From: Paraburkholderia fynbosensis
GTDB lineage: Bacteria; Pseudomonadota; Gammaproteobacteria; Burkholderiales; Burkholderiaceae
NCBI RefSeq assembly: GCF_902859935.1
Contig: NZ_CADIKI010000005.1
Location: forward strand, 1-64,000
Direction of reading: 5' to 3'
DNA length: 64,000 bases
Shown here: in pieces, positions 26,409 through 36,099 of the stretch
Layout: the number at the start of each line of letters is the position of its first letter
How positions within the stretch are numbered: the first letter of the stretch is position 1
Position numbers and translations under genes: made by a program
Notes under the pieces: model-generated
Databases searched by the model: none
Told to the model about the DNA's origin: nothing
What the model saw: the letters and a program-made list of their open reading frames with translations, nothing else

Positions 26409-26837
26409 ATGGGTTGGCTGAAACTCGCGCTAATCGTCGCTATCGTCGTCGCTGTCGCAAAAGGCCTCCAGCTGTTCAACCGGCACAGCCGGCGCCGGTT
26501 CGGCCATTCCTTCTTTACAACACGCGGATTCTGGCTCACCGCCATCGCGATCAATCTGCTCTGGTGGGGCTTCTATTTCTGGGGGAAAGCACACCTTCAG
26601 CATACAGCAACATCCGACGGAATCATCCTGATGGTCTTCGGGCTTGCCGCCGTTGCATGGCTGCTGTACGAGAATATCCGCGACACCGATCTCCTCCACG
26701 GCATCGGTGGCTCGGCGCTGCAACTGCTCCTGTTTTTTCCGCTCGCACTCTACAGCTTTCCGTCGCTGATCATGGGCATGGTCTTCGTGCTGATCGCCTC
26801 GTACAAGGCGGGCCGCGCACTCCTCATGGATCGCTGA
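26409..26837 (+). CDS. Small integral membrane protein (142 aa)
   Basis: About four hydrophobic segments are visible: LKLALIVAIVVAVA, an aromatic stretch around AIAINLLWWGFYFW, IILMVFGLAAVAWLLY, and LLLFFPLALYSF joined to LIMGMVFVLIASY. A short basic tail ends the protein. ATG 26409 starts at the first hydrophobic helix; an earlier in-frame ATG at 26361 would add a Cys-containing leader and is less likely. No family was recognised. The gene is alone on the plus strand between the island edge and the convergent conjugation operon. Confidence 0.65.
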   Translation: MGWLKLALIVAIVVAVAKGLQLFNRHSRRRFGHSFFTTRGFWLTAIAINLLWWGFYFWGKAHLQHTATSDGIILMVFGLAAVAWLLYENIRDTDLLHGIGGSALQLLLFFPLALYSFPSLIMGMVFVLIASYKAGRALLMDR

Positions 26838-26897
26838 CACCACAACGTGAATCGAAGCGCGGCGCCAGACTCTCTCAAACTGGCGCCGTTACCAATG

Positions 26898-27684
26898 TCA
26901 GAATCGTCCCACAGGGTCTTTCGACCGGTCCTCGCTGTAGGTAATGAGTTCGCTGCGCGGTGCGGTATTTCCTATACCGCCAGCGGTGTACTGGATATCG
27001 ACGCATTCCATATCAAACTGCGCGAACAACGCCCTCATCGCCGGGTGGTTATTGACCGTCAGTCGCCCGCCCCCGCAACCCGCCGAGCATTCCCGCCATA
27101 CGCTCGTACTGTTCAAATTCAAACGGCAGGCCGCAGCCCCCCGCTTCCCAGTATGGGCACAAGATAGAAAAAAGTGTGTGGCCGATCGTACCGGTGCATG
27201 CAGGCATGCCGGTCCAGCTTTTCGATATACGGTCCCGACAGCCTGAGATGGGCCGCCGAAAGCGTCTCCTCCAGGCGTAACAGATTGAGCGCCGACGACG
27301 AGGTCGTCGCGGTACCGAAAGTCCGCCCTTCAACCCGGCCGCCGAAGCCGTTCTGCTGGAGGTAGTAGAAGCGCGCTGCACGCTGGATGTCGGTCGGTGT
27401 GTGCGGTGGTATATCGCTCAACCACCTGAAAACCTCCTGACTGCTCAGTGCCCACTTAGTTGCCTCACAAACTCTTCGAGGTGACGCTGGACCACGCGGT
27501 ACAGGTTCACGAGTTCATCGTTCACGTCGTTCAGGACTTCGACCGCCGCGGGCGGGCGCATGAAGAAGAGTGCCGCTGCACCCGCGACGACCTCAACATA
27601 ACAGCTGTGGGCCGGAAACCGCGGAATGAGTATGTCCGCGAGCCGCCGCTTGCCGCCTATCCACAGAATGATCGGCATCGCCAT
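26898..27684 (-). pseudogene. Broken Dam-type DNA adenine methylase
   Basis: The pieces of a D12-class adenine methyltransferase lie in order across three frames. The first (27445-27684) has the AdoMet motif WIGGKRRL and CYVEVVAGAAALFFMRPP. The second (27119-27421) has AARFYYLQQNGFGG and GTATTSS. The catalytic DPPY should follow YDRPHTFFYL, but one base is missing and it reads LVPIL. The last part (VNNHPAMRALF, TAGGIGNTAP) is in yet another frame ending at 26898. At least three frame breaks and loss of the catalytic motif make it inactive. It ends the conjugation operon, 16 bases behind the relaxase; live copies in related elements would help the DNA resist restriction in a new host. Confidence 0.85.
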
Positions 27685-27699
27685 TCACATCTCCTCTGC

Positions 27700-28749
27700 T
27701 CACCGCTCCACGCGGACATCCAGGTCGTCCGGAAACAGTTCCTGCTGGGTCTCACCGCGGTCCGTGCGACGTAATCCACGATCACGCATTGAGCTACGCC
27801 GACGTAACCCTTCGTTCCGGCCGGTGCGTCCGGTGTCGGGCCGGTCGTGCTGGACCGGCATCGTCTGCACGAAGTCTGTGATCATTTCCGTCAGGCTCCG
27901 GTCATCAGCACTCTGCGAGCCAGCCATCGCGTGAACGACGCCTTGCCATGCTTCGAGCGGCCCAGCGTGTGCGTGCCACGAGGCAAGGCGGGTCGGCTCG
28001 TCCAGCCCCGATCGCCAGTAACGTGGTATTTCTCCGCGCGCGCTCAGATGCACGACAGCCTGTTTCGGATAGCGCCGCGTTTCTCCACGGGCGAGTCGCG
28101 GCGTCGCGTTTGCCTCAACGCCGTGCTCCCGCAACTGAGCGGCAAACCGTTCGCGCCAGCGTTGCAGGTCCTTCCTGCGCGGGTTGAGCCGCCTGCCGTC
28201 CAGTCCACGTACCTGCACGCTCAGATGCACGTGCGGGTGCGCTTCATCGTCGTGCGCCGCAAAGACATACCGTCTGCCGTCACTGAATTCCGCAGCCGCG
28301 AACGCGCGCGCGGCATTGCGCACCGCCTGCCGGTCCGTCCCCGGTGGCATTGACAGCAACACGTTGAACACCTCCCGCCTGCGGCTTTCCTCTGGAATAC
28401 CCCATCCACCGAGGTGCCACGCATCCGCGAGATCGTGCAGCGCCTCGCGACCCAGCACGGTCATCCCGTCCTGGTCCTCGAGTTCCACCTTACCGTTGCG
28501 CGAGATGTAGCGCAGATGACGGCGCACAGCGCCCATGCCCTGCGCGCTCGACGCCTTGTTCGTGATCTTAACCATCACCTCGGGGATACGCCTGAGCGTG
28601 CGGGCGAGCTGCTCGCGCATGTGCCGCACATCCCGCTGGAGTTCGCCGCGCGACACACGCGGTGCCCGCACGTGTCGCAGCGGATCGTGAAAGAGCCGGT
28701 CACCCCAGTTCAGCAGCATCTGATCCACGTATGTCTTCGGAAAAGGCAT
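27700..28749 (-). CDS. VirD2-type conjugative relaxase (349 aa)
   Basis: The three-His motif of HUH relaxases is present as HDDEAHPHVHLSVQ (around residue 180), which binds the metal used to nick the transfer origin. N-terminal tyrosine candidates include Tyr6 and the Tyr in RYISRNGKVEL. The C-terminal 130 residues are basic and poorly ordered, ending in an acidic tail (FPDDLDVRVER) that could serve as the secretion signal. ATG 28749 has GGAG nine bases upstream; the longer frame overlaps the MobC-like gene. It starts one base after that gene's stop, as expected for relaxosome partners. Confidence 0.85.
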   Translation of the reverse strand: MPFPKTYVDQMLLNWGDRLFHDPLRHVRAPRVSRGELQRDVRHMREQLARTLRRIPEVMVKITNKASSAQGMGAVRRHLRYISRNGKVELEDQDGMTVLGREALHDLADAWHLGGWGIPEESRRREVFNVLLSMPPGTDRQAVRNAARAFAAAEFSDGRRYVFAAHDDEAHPHVHLSVQVRGLDGRRLNPRRKDLQRWRERFAAQLREHGVEANATPRLARGETRRYPKQAVVHLSARGEIPRYWRSGLDEPTRLASWHAHAGPLEAWQGVVHAMAGSQSADDRSLTEMITDFVQTMPVQHDRPDTGRTGRNEGLRRRSSMRDRGLRRTDRGETQQELFPDDLDVRVER

Positions 28750-28750
28750 G

Positions 28751-29278
28751 CTAACGGCTCCAGCGATCGAGATTGGCGCGCAGCACCTGCATGACTGTAC
28801 GCAGGTGCGCATCGATCGCGCCACGCGCACCCTCGATCATGTGCGTCATGTGCGCCGCGTCGCGCGCATCACCATGCGCCTGCAACCGTCCGAGCAACGT
28901 CACGATCGTGGCCAGATGCTGGTTCGATTCCGCAAGCAGTCGCATCTCCCGGTCGCCCAGCTGCGGCTCATGCACAAGCTGCGCGCGGATCACAGCGACC
29001 ACCCAGCGATTGACAGTCAGTCCACTCGCCAGCGCACGCTGTCTGGCCGCATCGAGTTCCTCGTGTGTGAGGCGAACTTCGATGCGTTCGCGATGCCCGT
29101 CGACCGGAAAACGGCCTTCATGCCCGGCGAACCCGTCCGGCGACTCGTCCTGCCCCAGCACACCGTGGACCAGTTGCCGCACACCATCGGCCGCCGTGAC
29201 GCCGTGAAGGACGCACCACGCCTCCCAGCGTGGCTTCGCCGGCCCGAGATCCACACACAGTCGCATACGCGTGGTCAT
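28751..29278 (-). CDS. MobC-like relaxosome accessory protein (175 aa)
   Basis: A ribbon-helix-helix signature is visible in the middle: RIEVRLTHEELDAARQRAL followed by ASGLTVNRWVVAVIRAQL. A helical tail follows (LAESNQHLATIVTLLGRLQ). Such proteins bind the transfer origin and help the relaxase melt and nick it. The N-terminal 70 residues are unassigned. ATG 29278 lies 11 bases behind the LPD7 gene, and the stop is one base before the relaxase start. Confidence 0.75.
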   Translation of the reverse strand: MTTRMRLCVDLGPAKPRWEAWCVLHGVTAADGVRQLVHGVLGQDESPDGFAGHEGRFPVDGHRERIEVRLTHEELDAARQRALASGLTVNRWVVAVIRAQLVHEPQLGDREMRLLAESNQHLATIVTLLGRLQAHGDARDAAHMTHMIEGARGAIDAHLRTVMQVLRANLDRWSR

Positions 29279-29288
29279 GCGCGTGCTC

Positions 29289-30854
29289 CTACAGGGACGG
29301 AGGCGCCGGTTCTGCCGGACTACGTTCAAACTCGCGGGCCAGGACGCGCTCCGCCGTGGTGCGGGTGCGGCGGTTGCGTGCGGAAGGAGCCTCCGGATCG
29401 AACACGCGCGGTCGCGGCACGGTGACGCCCTCGGCCATGAACGCGTCCAGCAGCCGTTGCGCATGCCGCTGCACGCGCGCAATGGATCGCTCGCTGAAAC
29501 CCTGCTGCCGCATCGCGGCGGTGAGCACGGCCATCTGCAAGGGGTGCTCTTCGGGTGACGCGACGGGCGGTTGCCGCCGCACGGCCTGGGCGTGCTGCGC
29601 AGTTGCCGGCCCCGCAGTCCCGCTCCTTCCAGCGTCGCTCCTGCTGTCGGACGCCTCGCGACGCGACTGCGTCCGCTCCTTCCCGACGACATCGACCTGC
29701 CACGTATTGCGATAGACTTCCTTTTCCTCTTCGCCGATCACATTTCCTGTCGCGTCGAGTACCGGGACCGTCACTGTCACGAGACGCCGGCCAAGGTTTT
29801 CGAGCATGACCTGCTGTCCGGCCAGCGCCCCGGACTCCGCAACGGCCCGCTCCAGATCCACACCCCAGACGACATGGTCCGCATCACCCGCGTCGCGATA
29901 GACCACGTAATACGAGTCACTGCGCGAAGGGTTGTGCTGGTAGGGCGCGCCGCCGTGCTCGACCAGTTCACCTGTATGGCGCTGCCGCTCCTGTCCCTCG
30001 GATTCAGCAGCGCGTGGCGCCGTTTCGGCGGCTGGAGCATCACGCGGCGGCTCAGCAGCCTCCAGTGGCGCGGCGGCACCCGTCTCCGGTAGCCGGGAGG
30101 CATCGCGCTTCGCTGGTTGCGCCGCCTGTGATTCCGTGGGGCCGGGCGCCGCCGCAGGCGTTTTCGGGGAATCCGCAGGAGCTCGCATAGTCGCAGGCGT
30201 CTGTGTGACATCAATGCGGTTGGTCATCCGGTCACGACGACCTTCGGCCAGACGCGCCAGGTCGACTGCCTTCGGCTCGTAGCCGGTCACCTCGATGCCG
30301 AACAGCATCGCCCGGACCCACACCTCGCGCCGGAACTGCTCGTGGCCTGACACCCGCACGCGCCCCCAGGCCTTGGCACGAACCATGTCCACCATCGACT
30401 CAACGACGTCCGGCCGGTTGTGTTCCGTCACCAGGTAGGGACCGATATCCTCGAATGCGAGCTGATGCGACGCATCCTTCAGGAAATACTGGTTGCCCGA
30501 CCGCAGGTAGCGCTTTCGCACTGTCTCTGGCGGATTCCCAAGCGGCGCCCATCGCATGGTGGCCGCGTCGTCGCTGGCCCGCGGCGTCGCTTCCGACGCC
30601 GGTTGCGGTGCCGCAGCTTGCGGTGGAGCACCCGCCTGGATGGCCTGATCACGCAGTCGCGCCCGCGCGGCATCGAACTCGCGGCGCCGGCGTGCGCCCA
30701 GGGCATCCGCCGACGTCTGGTCGAAGCGGTCTGCGCCCGCAGCGCCGTCCTGCGGATCCGGACGAGGCGGCGGGTCCGGCTCGATCACGTTGATAACCGG
30801 ATCGTCGGCAGGCGTGCCGGCGGGGGTAGTACGGGTTGTGGTTTCATCCATCAT
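29289..30854 (-). CDS. LPD7-domain protein of conjugative element (521 aa)
   Basis: Residues about 100-210 match the large polyvalent protein domain 7 found in relaxases and their satellites: RYLRSGNQYFLKDASHQLAF, VVESMVDMVRAKAWGRVRVS, FRREVWVRAMLFGIEVTGYE. A second domain (about 300-390: YYVVYRDAGDADHVVWGVDL and VTVTVPVLDATGNVIGEEE) resembles C-terminal parts of mobilisation proteins. The flanks are low-complexity Pro/Ala/Glu. There is no nuclease motif, so it likely assists DNA processing rather than nicking. A strong ribosome binding site (GAGGGAG) precedes ATG 30854. Confidence 0.75.
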   Translation of the reverse strand: MMDETTTRTTPAGTPADDPVINVIEPDPPPRPDPQDGAAGADRFDQTSADALGARRRREFDAARARLRDQAIQAGAPPQAAAPQPASEATPRASDDAATMRWAPLGNPPETVRKRYLRSGNQYFLKDASHQLAFEDIGPYLVTEHNRPDVVESMVDMVRAKAWGRVRVSGHEQFRREVWVRAMLFGIEVTGYEPKAVDLARLAEGRRDRMTNRIDVTQTPATMRAPADSPKTPAAAPGPTESQAAQPAKRDASRLPETGAAAPLEAAEPPRDAPAAETAPRAAESEGQERQRHTGELVEHGGAPYQHNPSRSDSYYVVYRDAGDADHVVWGVDLERAVAESGALAGQQVMLENLGRRLVTVTVPVLDATGNVIGEEEKEVYRNTWQVDVVGKERTQSRREASDSRSDAGRSGTAGPATAQHAQAVRRQPPVASPEEHPLQMAVLTAAMRQQGFSERSIARVQRHAQRLLDAFMAEGVTVPRPRVFDPEAPSARNRRTRTTAERVLAREFERSPAEPAPPSL

Positions 30855-30894
30855 GGATCTCCCTCTGGTCGCTGGCTGACGCAGCGTCGCGCAA

Positions 30895-32781
30895 TCAGCG
30901 TTGCTGCCCTTCGCCCTGTTCGCGGCCGGTGCGCTCCTTCGACTGCGCGAGAGCGGCCGCCCGTGCTTCCCTCACCCGCGTCCATGACACGCCCTGCAAC
31001 TGGTCGAGTGTCGCATCGAGCTCGTTGCCGAAACCCACCTCGCGTGCGGACTTCTTTAGCGACGCAACCGTTCGCTCGAGCAGATCGCGCGCACGGTCCC
31101 ACGGATACACCTTCCCGTGGTTGCCGTCGTAGCCGACCTGCACCTCCGCCCCATTGAGGCGCTGGTTTTCGTCCATCCACCGCAGCCGGTCCGAGACGAA
31201 CTCCACGTTCGCCTTCGCGTGGAACACCACGCTACGCGTCGACACTTCCTGGATCAGGTAGTGCTCGGTGTTGAACACCTCGCCACGGTAGGGACCACCG
31301 TTCTCGCGGGGCGTCGCCATGCGGATCTGCGCGCCGAAACGATGCTGGGCCAGCGCCTTGATCTCGCCGGGCACCTCGTCGAGTCCGTACAGTGGCCCGC
31401 CCACCTGACGGCGCACCAGCGCATCCGGCGCACGCGCTGGTGGAGACTCCACGTTCGGCGCTTCGGTCTCGCGCCGGTCCTCTCCCGGCGGCTGGGACTG
31501 TTCCTGCCCGGCTGCCGGCGCCGGGTTTTCCTGCGGCGCCGGTTCTGGCGCGTCCTGATTCGCCGCCCGGCGACGCGAGGTACGGCGCCGGCCCGACGCC
31601 TCTGCGTCACCCACGAGTTTCTCTTTCACGTTACCCATTTCACCCTCCTTCGGTGCATCGCCCGATCCGTCTGCAGCCATGGCCTGACCAGACACCTCCT
31701 CACCCACAATTGCCCGCCCAGGCGCCTCGTAAAGTGACTCCCGTAAAAGCTCACCAACGGCATGGGATCCGGACAGCACGGTCATGTCGTCGAAGTCAGT
31801 CGGCATCTCGCCGGCAATGCGGGCCTCCGGTGCAAAGCGCGGTTCTGCCAGCAGCGAGGACGTGCCGGACGCGGCCTGCCTCGCATGTTCATACCCGGCG
31901 CCGAGATCGGCTAGCACCGCGATCTCCGCTTCCGGGTAACGGCCGCGCCACGTCGCTGCCACCGGCCGCAGGTTGCCGCTCGACAGGGCGGCGACGCTGA
32001 ACCAGCCCGTCGCCTGCCACACTGCCAGTGCCGTTGCCACCCCTTCGCCGATCAGGATCGGCGTGACCGCACCGTCGCGAAACTGGTCCGGTTCAACGAC
32101 CCAGTAGCCGCCCGACTTGGCACCACCGGCCAGCGCAGACTTGCGTCCTTCGGCATCGATCAGTTCCAGTGTCGAGAGGGTCCCGCCAATGCGAACCGGC
32201 ACCACCAGCACACGTCCGGTGAGCAGCTCCCCGGCACTGCGCGGCGCATATCCGAGCAGCGCATGCAACTCTTCAACCTCGAGTTCGCGCAGCGTGGGGA
32301 CCGCCCTGACCTGCTTGCGTTCGAGATACGGATGTCCGGGCCCCACCGGCCGTGCCCACCTCCAGATCGCGAGTGCCTCCCGGGCGACCGCCGCCTGTCG
32401 CGCGCGCATACGCGCCTCAACCCTGCCCTCCTGCCGCACCTGGTCCATGCAAGGACGCGCTGATGGCACGCTCGCTCTGTCCGCAGGATCCATTGCGGCA
32501 CGCGACGCCCTGACATCGAAACCGTGCTGCTGCGCGAGCCAGAAGAGCGACGCGAGCGTCTTGCCGCCCGACTCGCCGGCCGAGTGCCACGTCACCCGCG
32601 CCGCACGCTCGCTGTAGTTGTGGGCGGTGCGGCTCCATTCGTCCCAGATGTCGAAGCCGGCCTCGCCGAATCCATGCTTGAGCGCGAACGCCATGTCGAC
32701 CCACGTCGCGTAGTCTTCGGCTGGAATCGTGGCCAGCGCCACGCGCGCACGCTCCTCTTCACTCAGGTACCCGGCACTCAT
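30895..32781 (-). CDS. TraC-like conjugative primase with Toprim and KfrB-like domains (628 aa)
   Basis: An N-terminal PriCT-like region (DYATWVDMAFALKHGFGEAG, DEWSRTA) is followed by a zinc-less Toprim domain (PILIGEGVATALAVW, then EIAVLADLGAG, about 250-320). The C-terminal third has a KfrB-like domain (GPYRGEVFNTEHYLIQEVS). Proteins of this type prime synthesis of the second strand after transfer. The Toprim Glu is kept (GEGVATA), but the usual DxD motif appears as DLGAG, so catalysis should be tested. The start overlaps the coupling-protein stop by four bases. Confidence 0.8.
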   Translation of the reverse strand: MSAGYLSEEERARVALATIPAEDYATWVDMAFALKHGFGEAGFDIWDEWSRTAHNYSERAARVTWHSAGESGGKTLASLFWLAQQHGFDVRASRAAMDPADRASVPSARPCMDQVRQEGRVEARMRARQAAVAREALAIWRWARPVGPGHPYLERKQVRAVPTLRELEVEELHALLGYAPRSAGELLTGRVLVVPVRIGGTLSTLELIDAEGRKSALAGGAKSGGYWVVEPDQFRDGAVTPILIGEGVATALAVWQATGWFSVAALSSGNLRPVAATWRGRYPEAEIAVLADLGAGYEHARQAASGTSSLLAEPRFAPEARIAGEMPTDFDDMTVLSGSHAVGELLRESLYEAPGRAIVGEEVSGQAMAADGSGDAPKEGEMGNVKEKLVGDAEASGRRRTSRRRAANQDAPEPAPQENPAPAAGQEQSQPPGEDRRETEAPNVESPPARAPDALVRRQVGGPLYGLDEVPGEIKALAQHRFGAQIRMATPRENGGPYRGEVFNTEHYLIQEVSTRSVVFHAKANVEFVSDRLRWMDENQRLNGAEVQVGYDGNHGKVYPWDRARDLLERTVASLKKSAREVGFGNELDATLDQLQGVSWTRVREARAAALAQSKERTGREQGEGQQR

Positions 32782-34559
32782 TGGCCTTCTCCGTGAAGCG
32801 GCACGACATTCGAACTGTCACCCACATGCGATGCAACCCGTCCGTGCTGGGTGCGAGATGCGCCTGCGGCGCGCGCAGACTTCCGCCGAAGCGTGCCATC
32901 CGGGGGGCGCAGTTCCGCGACGTCGAGATCAGACGGCGACAGCCGCCGCGCCGCGACGGCAACGCGCGCAGCCGGCACCCCCAGCAGCATGAAATGCCGC
33001 TCGGCATAGGCGGTGGCCTCGTCATCGCTCATGTCGCCAAGATGCCGTGGCAGGTCGCGCGGATCCCAGGCCTGGAGCACTTCCAGATACTCCGGCGGAA
33101 TGTGCATCACGCCGGCTTCATCCACGTCGTCAGGTTGCACATCCCTTACGCGCCGTTCGACCTGAGCCACGAAACGCACGAGATCCATCGCCGGGATGGC
33201 TGGCGCCGTGCGCAGGCGGGAGGTGAACACCGGATCACGCCAGTAGCAGATCCGTTCGGCCAGGATCGGCTTCGTGTTTTCGAGCAGGATGATTTCCTTC
33301 TCGCGCCCCAGTTCCTTCAGTTCCTGAGGCAACAGCAGGGCCCGGCGCTGCTCGGAGAAGCTCTCGCTCGAGCCGCCCCGGCCACCGAGGATCGCGTTCG
33401 ACCGGCTCACACTGCGCGAGCGGTCTGTGAAGGTGCCGAGCATCTCCGAGTATTCGTTCGCATCCTTCTGTTCGCGCGGCGCGTAGATGATCTGCATCGC
33501 GTGATTCGTGACGAACGTCCTCGCGTCGGCCCGACCGTAGACCGATTCGAGCTGTGAAACAGACTGGACAATCGAAAGCAGCCGCAGGTTGTATCCCGAC
33601 ATGTAGGCGACAGCGCGGGCGATGATGTGAATCTTGCCGACCGACGTGAATTCGTCCATCAGCATCAGGCACTGTACCTTCAGCTCCGGGTTGTCCTGGG
33701 GCAGTTGCCGCGTGTTCAGGTTGACGAGTTGCGAGAACACCAGGTTGACGACCAGCGCGGCCTCGGCCAGATGGTCCGGCGTGATGCCGACATACACCGA
33801 CATGCGGCGTCTGCGCACGTCGCGCAGATCGAAGTCATTGGCGCTCGTCGCGGCATCAACGATCGGATTGGCCCAGATCGTCAGCGGCGCATTGAACGTC
33901 GCCAGGATGCTCGCCAGGACCTTGTCGTCGTTCGCAAGAAAGCGGTTCAGCGCGTCGACGCACGCACCAGTGAGCAGCCGCCGGTTCTGCAGCAGCGCCT
34001 GCTGGAGATACACCTTGACGGGCATGCCGTTACCGGACGACTGCCGCAGCACCTCGCCCATCGTCACCGGATAGTCGGGCACATCGGTGTCGCCGCTGCG
34101 GCGCGCATCGCGCCACTCGCATAGCAGCAGTACGATCCCGAGAAACAGGTTGCGGGCCTGGTCCTTCCAGAAGTCGTCGTGACCGCCGACCGGATACAGC
34201 GCGTATCCGATTGCAAGAATATCGCCGACGCGGAACAACCCGTCCGGGATCGGCGACAACGGGTTATACCGGTGCGTACGGCCATCCTCGGCAAACGGAT
34301 TGAACAGGTACACGTCATGGCCGTGTGCGCGACGAAACCCTGCCGTGAGGTTGAAGTTCTCCTGCTTGATATCGAGCACGACCACCGAATCCGGGTAGCT
34401 GAGCAGGTTGGGCACCACGATGCCGACGCCCTTACCCGACCGTGCCGGCGCCGCCAGCAGCACGAACTGCTGGCCAGTGAACCGAAGGTAGCGGCCACGC
34501 CAGACGCCCACGACCAGCGGCGGGCCGCTGAATGCTTCTGATGTCGTCACCGTGCTCAT
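32778..34559 (-). CDS. virD4: VirD4/TraG-type coupling ATPase, soluble part (593 aa)
   Basis: The coupling protein brings the relaxase-DNA complex to the secretion channel. Walker A is APARSGKGVGIV (37-48), followed by NLLSYPDSVVVLDIKQEN, and Walker B-like LMLMDEFTSVGK near 310. The C-terminus includes an acidic region and a basic end (RRKSARAAGASRTQHGR). What is missing is the N-terminal membrane domain, which is encoded as a separate gene just upstream (34556-34957); the two overlap by four bases (ATGA). The junction falls just before the strand leading into the P-loop, where one-piece relatives continue without a break. Confidence 0.88.
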   Translation of the reverse strand: MSTVTTSEAFSGPPLVVGVWRGRYLRFTGQQFVLLAAPARSGKGVGIVVPNLLSYPDSVVVLDIKQENFNLTAGFRRAHGHDVYLFNPFAEDGRTHRYNPLSPIPDGLFRVGDILAIGYALYPVGGHDDFWKDQARNLFLGIVLLLCEWRDARRSGDTDVPDYPVTMGEVLRQSSGNGMPVKVYLQQALLQNRRLLTGACVDALNRFLANDDKVLASILATFNAPLTIWANPIVDAATSANDFDLRDVRRRRMSVYVGITPDHLAEAALVVNLVFSQLVNLNTRQLPQDNPELKVQCLMLMDEFTSVGKIHIIARAVAYMSGYNLRLLSIVQSVSQLESVYGRADARTFVTNHAMQIIYAPREQKDANEYSEMLGTFTDRSRSVSRSNAILGGRGGSSESFSEQRRALLLPQELKELGREKEIILLENTKPILAERICYWRDPVFTSRLRTAPAIPAMDLVRFVAQVERRVRDVQPDDVDEAGVMHIPPEYLEVLQAWDPRDLPRHLGDMSDDEATAYAERHFMLLGVPAARVAVAARRLSPSDLDVAELRPPDGTLRRKSARAAGASRTQHGRVASHVGDSSNVVPLHGEGQ

Positions 34560-34957
34560 AGCAGCCCTGCCCGGCGGATGTCCGCCTCGTTTGCGAACCG
34601 CGCGCTGCCATAGAGATGCCGGCGGCCGGAGCGACCCAGCAGCGTGTAAGCGCCAAGCGCCGGCGCACCAAACGCGAGCACGAGGCCGAACAGCGCGGCG
34701 CCAGCAAGCCGCCGCCCCTGCCCTGGCAGGCGTCCGTCGTACCAGGCCAGCGCAGCATCCGGCCAGGCATGAAACCCGGCATGAAGCGGATTGGCATGCT
34801 GGCTCGCGACGAAGAAAAACGACGCCGGCCAGAGGGCGAGGATCAGACCGGCAGCAGCAGTGGCCACAATCGCGAGCGTGACCAGCGCGCGCACCGCGTG
34901 ATACCCGCCCCCCCTGGTGGTTGACCGTACCGTTCCGGTTGACTTTCCGATGTCCAT
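34556..34957 (-). CDS. Membrane domain of split VirD4/TraG coupling protein (133 aa)
   Basis: The protein has two hydrophobic spans (LVTLAIVATAAAGLILALW and GAALFGLVLAFGAPALGAYT) and ends LYGSARFANEADIRRAGLL. In one-piece VirD4 proteins a nearly identical LYGSARxA...IRKAGL segment directly precedes the ATPase domain. It is therefore the detached N-terminus of the coupling protein and should form a complex with the product of 32778-34559. ATG 34957 is supported by AAAGGAG 11 bases upstream. The four-base overlap would keep the two halves in equal amounts. Confidence 0.78.
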   Translation of the reverse strand: MDIGKSTGTVRSTTRGGGYHAVRALVTLAIVATAAAGLILALWPASFFFVASQHANPLHAGFHAWPDAALAWYDGRLPGQGRRLAGAALFGLVLAFGAPALGAYTLLGRSGRRHLYGSARFANEADIRRAGLL

Positions 34958-34971
34958 GACCTGCTCTCCTT

Positions 34972-36099
34972 TCACCGGAAATCCGCCTGATGGCGATGCA
35001 GCGGATCGAACCAGACTTCCGTCATCGACCATCGCCGGCCGGTCTGCTCACCTGACCCGTCGAAAAGAGCCGTAGCCTCCATGTGCGCCACCACATCGAT
35101 CGTCATGAAGAGCAGGCGGCGCAGTGCCGCGTCATCCCACGTCGAAGCTTCCGGATGTTCCTTCGCCATCAGCGCGAACCGCTCGATCGCGACCGGGGCG
35201 CTCGATGCGTGATAGCTCGTGATCGAACCCGAATGGCCCGTGGTCAGGAGTTTCAGAAAGTCGTACGCCTCGCTGCCGCGCAGTTCGGCGAGCAACACGC
35301 GGTCGGGACGCATGCGCATCGTGCTGGCGATCAGGTCCGCGGGCGTCACCCGCGCCTGAGCGTGACCACCCTTGCTGTAGATCAGGTGCACGCAGTTATC
35401 GATGTGGCGGATGAAGAGTTCGCGCACATCCTCGATCGTCACGATGCGCTCGGTAGCCGGAATGTACCGGCACAGCGTCTTCATGAAGCTCGTCTTGCCC
35501 GAGCCGGTGTTGCCCACGATCGCGAGGTTCAGCCGCCCGCGCACCGCCCGCTCGAAGAAGGCCGGGAAATCACGCGCTTCGAGGTACCTGGCGAGTTCGC
35601 GATCGAGAGGCCGTAGCGCCGGCATCGTCTCATCAAGTCCAGCCGGGCGGCGCCACGTGGTGTGCGCGAACAGGCCCTCGCTCGTGTATGCATCGAGCGT
35701 TTTCTCGCGCGAGGCGGGACGGCGGATCGTCACCGACACGGTACGCGGGGGTACTACCGGTGGAATCACGATCTGGATGCGCGCATCACCTGGCAGCAGC
35801 GCGGAGAGCACCGGATGCAGCGCCGAGACCTCCTGGTTCGTGAGCGTGGCAATCGCGACCGCGAACGACATCAGGCGCTCGAAATCAAGGTCCGTGCAGT
35901 CGTGCACATGCCATCCGAGATGGGTTTCGGTCAGCACGCATTGTGGCCGGTTGATCACCAGCTCCGTGACCATCGGATCATCGAGCAGCCCCGCGAACGG
36001 CCGCATGAGCTCGCGTACCGACGCGTCCTCTGCCAGCCTCGGCAATGGCGCATCGGCTGACACAGGTGCGTCGTTCAGGATGTGGGCCGGCGCGTTCAT
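34972..36099 (-). CDS. virB11: VirB11 secretion ATPase
   Basis: A hexameric traffic ATPase of type IV secretion at the inner-membrane base. It has Walker A GNTGSGKTSF (near 195), the Asp box TIEDVRELFI, Walker B with VLLAELRGSEAYDFL and the His box TGHSGSITSYHA. The length of 375 aa is normal. It overlaps virB10 by four bases at the start. The membrane gene of the split coupling protein follows after 14 bases. Confidence 0.92.
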   Translation of the reverse strand: MNAPAHILNDAPVSADAPLPRLAEDASVRELMRPFAGLLDDPMVTELVINRPQCVLTETHLGWHVHDCTDLDFERLMSFAVAIATLTNQEVSALHPVLSALLPGDARIQIVIPPVVPPRTVSVTIRRPASREKTLDAYTSEGLFAHTTWRRPAGLDETMPALRPLDRELARYLEARDFPAFFERAVRGRLNLAIVGNTGSGKTSFMKTLCRYIPATERIVTIEDVRELFIRHIDNCVHLIYSKGGHAQARVTPADLIASTMRMRPDRVLLAELRGSEAYDFLKLLTTGHSGSITSYHASSAPVAIERFALMAKEHPEASTWDDAALRRLLFMTIDVVAHMEATALFDGSGEQTGRRWSMTEVWFDPLHRHQADFR

